From Nostocales cyanobacterium Centralia_MAG_434 (GTDB lineage Bacteria; Cyanobacteriota; Cyanobacteriia; Cyanobacteriales; Nostocaceae), in contig JAJPJF010000478.1 in assembly GCA_021324415.1 (NCBI GenBank), positions 1 through 48,662 of the forward strand: a DNA stretch of 48,662 nt, in the 5' to 3' direction. Made by a program: the position numbers and the translations under genes. The notes beneath the pieces were generated by a model that worked only from the letters and a program-made list of their open reading frames with translations, was not told the DNA's origin and made no database searches. Positions 44,668 through 48,662 of this stretch are shown here, in pieces (positions within the stretch are counted from its first letter, which is position 1; each line of letters begins with the position of its first letter).

Positions 44668-44982
44668 AACGGTGGATTTAATGATTCTAATTATAGAGTT
44701 AGGATATACATATTACAGGACTAATAACTTCCTACGAATGGATTAATTAGCCGAGGTAATAAGATACAGAATACTGCCGCCATAGATATATTCATAAAAC
44801 ACAGAACACATTCCGCAACAAGATCGCCAAAAAGAGCCTCATAATTTCATGCACTGCGCGTCAAATCATCTGCAATTCCGACACCAAAGAGCATTTAGTA
44901 TTAGCAAACTGGAACGATCAAACAGTTCTAGACGTCAAGTTCTAGACGTCAATTGATCCTATAAAACTTAGGTTAAAAATAT
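44668..44982. other. Divergent gap, esterase / secreted Tyr-rich protein
   Basis: About 315 bases with no supported frame. The main element is a 14-bp tandem repeat just before the + gene (44925-44952). Confidence 0.55.
44925..44952. promoter_or_regulatory. Tandem 14-bp repeat GTTCTAGACGTCAA x2
   Basis: Two exact head-to-tail copies, 30 bases before the next start codon. Each copy holds the palindromes TCTAGA and GACGTC. Could be paired regulator sites or a recent duplication. Confidence 0.5.
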
Positions 44983-45462
44983 ATGTTTAGGACGATTATA
45001 TGCCTGGTAAGCTTCCCACTTATGACAGTTCCTTTTCTGTCTCTAGAAGCAACTGCTCTGGCAGTAAAATCATATAACCAAGGACAGATTCCCTCAAAAA
45101 TTTCTTCTTCTCAGACCAGTCGTAACTCTTTATTGCTCTCAAGTTTATATGACAAAGACAGAGACTACGACCGAGAATGTCGTCGCAAGTACCAGCAAGC
45201 ATACCAAAATATTGAGCGCGATCGTCGCAACCTCGAAAATGATAATAACGAACGAGACCATCGCCGCCACCAGCGGTCTCTTGAACGAGATTACAGGAAA
45301 CTTCAAGATCTGCGTAACAAGTACTCAGACTGCGACTACCGCCATGACGATAGCAGCTACCCTGACTATCACAACGACAGTTACCACAACAACAGTAACT
45401 ATCCTGACTATCGTAACGACAGAGACCATAACAGAAACTACCCCGACTATCCTGCTAGGTGA
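44983..45462 (+). CDS. Secreted Tyr/Asp/Arg/His-rich protein
   Basis: A 159-residue exported protein. A signal peptide is clear (hydrophobic residues about 3-22, cleavage likely after ATALA near residue 27). The mature part has a charged helical region (about 60-110, with RDYDRECRRKYQQAY and ERDHRRHQRSLERDYRKLQ) and a low-complexity tail of Tyr-Pro-Asp-Tyr units (SYPDYHND, NYPDYRND, NYPDYPAR). No family is recognised. The tail is highly charged and Tyr-rich, suggesting a cell-surface or metal/polymer-binding role, but this is only a guess. An STRR array follows. Confidence 0.72.
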   Translation: MFRTIICLVSFPLMTVPFLSLEATALAVKSYNQGQIPSKISSSQTSRNSLLLSSLYDKDRDYDRECRRKYQQAYQNIERDRRNLENDNNERDHRRHQRSLERDYRKLQDLRNKYSDCDYRHDDSSYPDYHNDSYHNNSNYPDYRNDRDHNRNYPDYPAR

Positions 45463-45476
45463 TATTGATTGGCTAG

Positions 45477-45531
45477 GAGGGGAGAGAGGGAGACAAGGAG
45501 GACAAGGAGGACAAGGAGGACAAGGAGGATA
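45477..45531. repeat. G-rich STRR array (GGACAAGGA)
   Basis: Four to five GGACAAGGA units between the secreted-protein gene and the convergent sigma-like gene. It is the reverse complement of the C-rich family elsewhere. Frames through it give Gly-Gln repeats and are not genes. Confidence 0.85.
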
Positions 45532-45545
45532 GATAAAATAATGAT

Positions 45546-46151
45546 TTACAAGTAGCCTTCTTTTTCAGCAAATTTACGTAAGCGAGGAAGACATTGACGT
45601 TGATAAAAGCTGCTAAGTGTAGAAACTGGCAAGCCAAACTCTATAGACAATTCTTTCCAGTTCACTTCAGGTGGTAAACGTTTTAAGATCAATACCTGGC
45701 AATTCACGTCTGGACGTCCTTGAATATAGGTGCAACGCAGTTCTCGATCAGAGTCTGCTTCTGCCCATAACCTCACGTTTTCTAAGATAGGAGGAATGTC
45801 AGGAGGTGCAACCAGTTGAGCAATCTGGTCAATTTGATCTGTTCCTTTAGCTAAAACAGACTGGGAAAGAGTTGAGTTGCTTTGATAGTCGTGCAGTCTC
45901 CATCGGAGGTAAGAATTTAGCCAAGTAATCACGGAACCACGTGTGGGATCGTATGCCCCACAAACGTTGTGGCAAAAATACAACCAAGTTTGTTGCAATG
46001 CATCCTGATAGTAAGGGGTGTTTTCACGCCAAAGTTTGCTAGCAGTCAAGCGAATGATCTGTGTAAGCAGTTTCTGACGTAAAGAACTCCCAAGTGGGTA
46101 ACTACAGGCTTCTTCAACTAAGCGACGTAGCTGTTCCTCCAGTCGATCCAT
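45546..46151 (-). CDS. Sigma-70-like (ECF-type) regulatory protein
   Basis: A 201-residue protein with a region-2-like block (about 60-100: QQTWLYFCHNVCGAYDPTRG, then VITWLNSYLRWRLHDY) and a C-terminal helix-turn-helix like sigma region 4 (about 165-195: NWKELSIEFGLPVSTLSSFY). Spacing fits ECF-like sigma factors described in cyanobacteria, though the region-2 core is shorter than in classical sigma-70. The ATG at 46151 begins with MDRLEEQLRRLVEEAC, which looks like the true start; a TTG at 46202 would add Cys-rich residues. No anti-sigma gene is adjacent. Whether it directs promoter choice is unproven. Confidence 0.7.
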   Translation of the reverse strand: MDRLEEQLRRLVEEACSYPLGSSLRQKLLTQIIRLTASKLWRENTPYYQDALQQTWLYFCHNVCGAYDPTRGSVITWLNSYLRWRLHDYQSNSTLSQSVLAKGTDQIDQIAQLVAPPDIPPILENVRLWAEADSDRELRCTYIQGRPDVNCQVLILKRLPPEVNWKELSIEFGLPVSTLSSFYQRQCLPRLRKFAEKEGYL

Positions 46152-46280
46152 ACGATTTTGGCAAACAGAGCAAGCTTTTTTCAGTATTGCGCATAACAGC
46201 AATTGGGAAAATTACCCATCATAGGTAATTACCAGATAAGCATTTAGTGATAAACTATATAACCTTTGCGAAGTAATAGG

Positions 46281-46445
46281 CATGGGGCAGAGGAGAAGAG
46301 GACAAGGAGGACAAGGAGGACAAGGAGGACAAGGACAGGGAAACAAAACACTCTATCCTACACCCTACACCCTACACCCTACACCCTACACCCCACTTCC
46401 CACTCCCTACACCCCACTCCCCACTCCCCACTCCCTAACTCCTAA
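46281..46445. repeat. STRR arrays (GGACAAGGA and CCTACAC / CACTCCC) upstream of the deacetylase
   Basis: GGGCAGAGG and about four GGACAAGGA units, then about six CCTACAC heptamers, then CACTCCC and CTAACTCC units that end at the deacetylase start codon. Two unrelated unit types thus adjoin in one spacer. Confidence 0.9.
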
Positions 46446-46447
46446 CA

Positions 46448-47131
46448 ATGCAGCTAGCACCTTTGTTCCCAATTTTTTACCAAATTCTCAAACCAGCTTT
46501 TCCTAATTGTCTTTGGTGTGGGGATCACAATTCAAAGATGGTCGCGCTTACATTTGATGATGGTCCTCATCCCCTGTATACACGGCAATTGTTAGAAGTT
46601 CTAGACCGTTACAAGATTAAAGCTAGTTTTTTTTGGCTAGGTGCTTGTGTCAATCGCTCACCAGAAATAGCTAAAGAGGTTTATAGTCGTGGACACTGGA
46701 TCGGCTTGCATGGGTATGATCATCAAAACTTCCCTATGCTCTCTCCATGGGAACTTCAACATAGCTTAGAAAAAACCTTAACTGCGATCTACAATGCTTG
46801 CCAGCTGCAACCAGAACAAGTACGTGATGTCCGACCACCTAATGGGTTATTTACACCTGAAACACTGAAATTGTTACGGCAGTGGAGTTACAGACCAGTT
46901 ATGTGGAGTGTTGTACCAGAAGACTGGGCGCTACCAGGAACTTATACTGTAGTGCAGCGAGTATTAAAGCAAGTCCGGGGCGGCTCACTGATTGTTTTGC
47001 ATGATGGTACTCATGGGGGACAAGATGTTGCTGTCACTACACAAACTCTGATTCCACAACTCTTGGAACTAGGTTATCAATTTGTTACTGTGGATACTCT
47101 ATGGCAACAAGTACGCTTTGAAATTACCTAA
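46448..47131 (+). CDS. NodB-type polysaccharide deacetylase (CE4)
   Basis: A 227-residue carbohydrate esterase family 4 protein that removes acetyl groups from N-acetylglucosamine in peptidoglycan, chitin-like or exopolysaccharide chains. Motif 1 TFDDGP (35-40, D37 and D38) and motif 2 HGYDH (88-92) give the metal site; motif 3 is RPPNG (129-133); and a late LHDG motif is present. No signal peptide is visible, and the N-terminus is only weakly hydrophobic. No Shine-Dalgarno is present; a pyrimidine-rich STRR precedes the ATG. Confidence 0.9.
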   Translation: MQLAPLFPIFYQILKPAFPNCLWCGDHNSKMVALTFDDGPHPLYTRQLLEVLDRYKIKASFFWLGACVNRSPEIAKEVYSRGHWIGLHGYDHQNFPMLSPWELQHSLEKTLTAIYNACQLQPEQVRDVRPPNGLFTPETLKLLRQWSYRPVMWSVVPEDWALPGTYTVVQRVLKQVRGGSLIVLHDGTHGGQDVAVTTQTLIPQLLELGYQFVTVDTLWQQVRFEIT

Positions 47132-47146
47132 GTACTCATTGTAATT

Positions 47147-47190
47147 GTTGACAGTTAACAGATCACTGTTACTGGTCAACAGTTTCACAA
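47147..47190. repeat. Degenerate GTTAACA/CAACAGT repeat between convergent genes
   Basis: TGACAGTTAACAGATCACTG, then TTACTGGTCAACAGTTTC, resemble worn STRR units and could pair partly with each other. Low confidence. Confidence 0.35.
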
Positions 47191-47220
47191 AATAAGAGTA
47201 CAGCTTTTAAGCGTGACAAC

Positions 47221-47580
47221 TTATCTTTTACTTTTTACTTTTTTACGAACATCTTTAGCAGTTGATTGAGAGTCGTTAGGTTTGGTTGTTGAGGAAGTCT
47301 CATTTGTCCCCAACAGATTCTGAATCTCGCTTAAAGAACTGGGTTTGGTTGCTAGTTCGTCGTCGAGTGACTCACTCTCGTACTCAATTAGGTCTTCTAC
47401 TTGACAATTGAGAGCCTTGCAAAACCTAATGATTCTTTCAATATAGTCTGTTCCAGTTCTTCCACTTTCCCAGTTTTGGATGGTGTTTTCTGTCACACCT
47501 ACAAGACGTGATAGCTCAAGCTGGGTCAGTCCTGCTTTTTCACGTAGAGAAGCTATTGTTGGTTTTGCCTTGTTTTTCAC
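47221..47580 (-). CDS. XRE-family regulator with Ser/Lys-rich tail
   Basis: A 119-residue protein. The helix-turn-helix occupies residues about 9-62 (REKAGLTQLELSRLVGVTEN, then IQNWESGRTG). The C-terminal half is disordered and Ser/Thr/Lys-rich (ETSSTTKPNDSQSTAKDVRK). A GTG start is used. No toxin partner is adjacent, so it is read as a stand-alone regulator. It may control the small secreted proteins read away from it at 48020, which is only a position-based guess. Confidence 0.82.
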   Translation of the reverse strand: MKNKAKPTIASLREKAGLTQLELSRLVGVTENTIQNWESGRTGTDYIERIIRFCKALNCQVEDLIEYESESLDDELATKPSSLSEIQNLLGTNETSSTTKPNDSQSTAKDVRKKVKSKR

Positions 47581-48019
47581 ATCTACAGCACTTTTGTTTA
47601 ATCTCTCGCCGTAGATCCTAGCACCAAAAAAAACTTGTGCCCAAAAAATTTTAGCTAAAAAAATTTAGACCAAGTCTTGACACACCCAAGAACTTTGGTT
47701 AAAACTATTAAGTGTAAGGGTCAAGTCTATCTCTACAGCAAATCCACTTGAGTTGGACTGCTATATGAGGTAACCAAGGTAAAGCAAACACGCGTTTTTC
47801 CAGTTCTCAAAAATCTTTCTTTTAACAGAATCCGGAATCATGCAACTCGACCTTGAAGCTCTCTTACAGAACACCAGAAACACACTCGATAAAATTTCGT
47901 TGAGAACAGAGTGTTAAGGTGTTAAGCCTTACAGAAACACAGCTTTATTGCACTTGCTTAAAAGCTATCAGCAGTGCTTAAACAACACACAAATTATTGA
48001 GTATTGAGGTCTAATACAA
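47581..48019. other. Divergent gap, XRE regulator / secreted repeat proteins
   Basis: About 440 bases with no supported gene. A sigma-70-like promoter (TTGACA, 17 bases, TAAAAC) lies at 47677-47705, more than 300 bases before the start at 48020. So there is either a long 5' leader, an untranslated RNA, or a different promoter nearer the gene. The last 30 bases hold the GAGGTCTAA ribosome-site region shared with the next copy. Confidence 0.5.
47677..47705 (+). promoter_or_regulatory. Candidate sigma-70 promoter
   Basis: TTGACA at 47677-47682 and TAAAAC at 47700-47705 with 17 bases between. A perfect -35 and a partial -10; no transcript start can be placed. Confidence 0.4.
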
Positions 48020-48400
48020 ATGTTCAACAAATCTTTGGCTTTGGGCTTGTTAGCTGCTGGATTGATGATTGCTCCTACCGCTGCATTTGCAGGCTCCAGC
48101 CAATCTCAAGGCAATGTACAAAGCACAGAGCAAAATGGTGCTGCTACCAACGGTAGCACCAATGCTCAAGAGTCTAACAGCGTCAACGTTCAAAAGCAAG
48201 TTAGCCAAATCAGAAGCCGTGCACGCGTTCCTTATGGTGGTTCTCATACTGGTTCTACCACTCAGGATCAAACCTCTACTCAGGTTACAGGTCAAAATGG
48301 TGCTGCTGATAACGGTTCTACTAATGCTCAAACCAGCAATACTGTAAACCGCCAAAATCAAGTAACAGGTATTCGTAAAAATATCCACGGCTCTTGGTAA
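48020..48400 (+). CDS. Small secreted Q/N-rich repeat protein, array copy 1
   Basis: A 126-residue exported protein. The signal peptide (MFNKSLALGLLAAGLMIAPT) ends near AAFAG. The mature chain has two repeats of about 33 residues, one starting near residue 34 (QSTEQNGAATNGSTNAQESN) and one near residue 86 (QVTGQNGAADNGSTNAQTSN), each ending in a basic NxxNVQKQV/NRQNQV segment. They are joined by a basic, Gly-rich linker (RSRARVPYGG). Gln/Asn/Ser-rich repeats with regular spacing recall amyloid or curlin-like extracellular proteins, but no known family is recognised. AGG lies ten bases before the ATG. A paralogue follows 124 bases later. Confidence 0.8.
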   Translation: MFNKSLALGLLAAGLMIAPTAAFAGSSQSQGNVQSTEQNGAATNGSTNAQESNSVNVQKQVSQIRSRARVPYGGSHTGSTTQDQTSTQVTGQNGAADNGSTNAQTSNTVNRQNQVTGIRKNIHGSW

Positions 48401-48421
48401 TACTCTGTAGTTAGTCAAGTC

Positions 48422-48476
48422 ACTGGGCGTTGCGGGCATTGGTTAGTACAATTTTCCCTGACTAAGCAACGCCAGT
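48422..48476. terminator. Large hairpin between the two secreted-protein paralogues
   Basis: ACTGGGCGTTGC pairs with GCAACGCCAGT (11 bp with one bulged G), and TTAGT/ACTAA pair inside it. It may partly end transcription or protect the upstream message and so set the ratio of the two products. No T run follows, so a processing or stabilising role fits as well. Confidence 0.55.
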
Positions 48477-48524
48477 TCTATACACACACATTATTTACAC
48501 ACACAACTATTAAGGTCTAAGAAA

Positions 48525-48662
48525 ATGTTCAAGAAGTCTCTTGTTTTCGGTTTGTTAGCTGCTGGATTGATGGTTGCTCCTACTGCTGCTTTTGCAGGTT
48601 CTAACCAATCTCAAAGCAACGTCCAAACAACAGAGCAAAATGGTGCTGCTACCAACGGTAGC
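48525..48662 (+). CDS. Small secreted Q/N-rich repeat protein, array copy 2 (cut by the window end)
   Basis: The first 46 codons of a paralogue of the preceding gene. The signal peptide is nearly the same (MFKKSLVFGLLAAGLMVAPT), and the mature start SNQSQSNVQTTEQNGAATNG matches the first repeat of copy 1. AAGGTCTAA lies nine bases before the ATG, shared with copy 1 (GAGGTCTAA). The gene continues beyond this window. Confidence 0.85.
   Translation, partial: MFKKSLVFGLLAAGLMVAPTAAFAGSNQSQSNVQTTEQNGAATNGS

Noticed and set aside
46282-46506. Frame rich in Pro/Thr/Gly before the deacetylase
   Set aside because: It is made of GGACAAGGA and CCTACAC repeats and overlaps the true deacetylase start in another frame.
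48050-48439. 129-codon minus-strand frame over the secreted repeat protein
   Set aside because: The plus strand has a signal peptide, ribosome site and a paralogue; the minus frame has none of these.

Overview
The window reads as chromosomal DNA of a filamentous, Nostocales-type cyanobacterium. The evidence is the highly iterated palindrome HIP1 (GCGATCGC, 21 copies found by eye), a ClpR/ClpP pair, a valyl-tRNA synthetase with a membrane CAAD domain, a cyAbrB regulator, WD40, pentapeptide-repeat and eukaryote-like kinase genes, and many tandem heptamer/nonamer repeats (STRR type) between genes. Species cannot be named from sequence alone. No rRNA, tRNA, CRISPR array or intact insertion sequence was seen.

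Region 1 (130-13476) is a co-directional Wzx/Wzy-type exopolysaccharide locus: Wzc/GumC-type tyrosine autokinase, flippase, HlpA-like GT, GT4, Wzy polymerase, GT2, GT4-like GT, a Tat-exported GH10 glycanase, a WecG/TagA/CpsF transferase and a WcaJ-type initiating phosphotransferase. Together they can load the first sugar on undecaprenyl phosphate, build, flip and polymerise the repeat unit, and trim the polymer. HIP1 is almost absent here (two copies in 15.8 kb), unlike the next 27 kb, so this looks like an accessory island.

Region 2 (13.9-22.4 kb) has a stand-alone WD40 propeller, a higBA-like toxin-antitoxin pair, and a second polysaccharide-type module: DUF3131 protein, a four-helix-bundle protein coupled to it by an ATGA overlap, a cellulose-synthase-like GT2 with a long helical insertion, and a STAS protein. 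An ArsR regulator with a candidate palindromic operator, a pentapeptide protein and a MoaD-like protein follow.

Region 3 (22.9-42.2 kb) is mostly housekeeping or signalling: zinc-ribbon/Ser-Thr kinase/periplasmic-binding fusion, DnaJ-TPR protein, clpR-clpP, VWA protein, PIN-TRAM membrane protein, hemW, valS with CAAD, a coiled-coil protein, Rrf2 regulator plus cbiB, cyAbrB, a CLC channel/transporter with CBS domains, a zinc-ribbon membrane protein and an ArnT-like glycosyltransferase.

Region 4 (42.3-48.7 kb) is accessory: a serine-recombinase homologue whose catalytic residues look lost, overlapping an esterase lipoprotein gene; a Tyr/Asp/Arg-rich secreted protein; a sigma-like protein; a NodB deacetylase; an XRE regulator; and the start of a tandem array of small secreted Q/N-rich repeat proteins, the second copy cut by the window end. 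STRR arrays sit in at least four of eight convergent gene junctions. They supply the last codons of three genes and the Shine-Dalgarno of another, and at one junction form a terminator-like hairpin.
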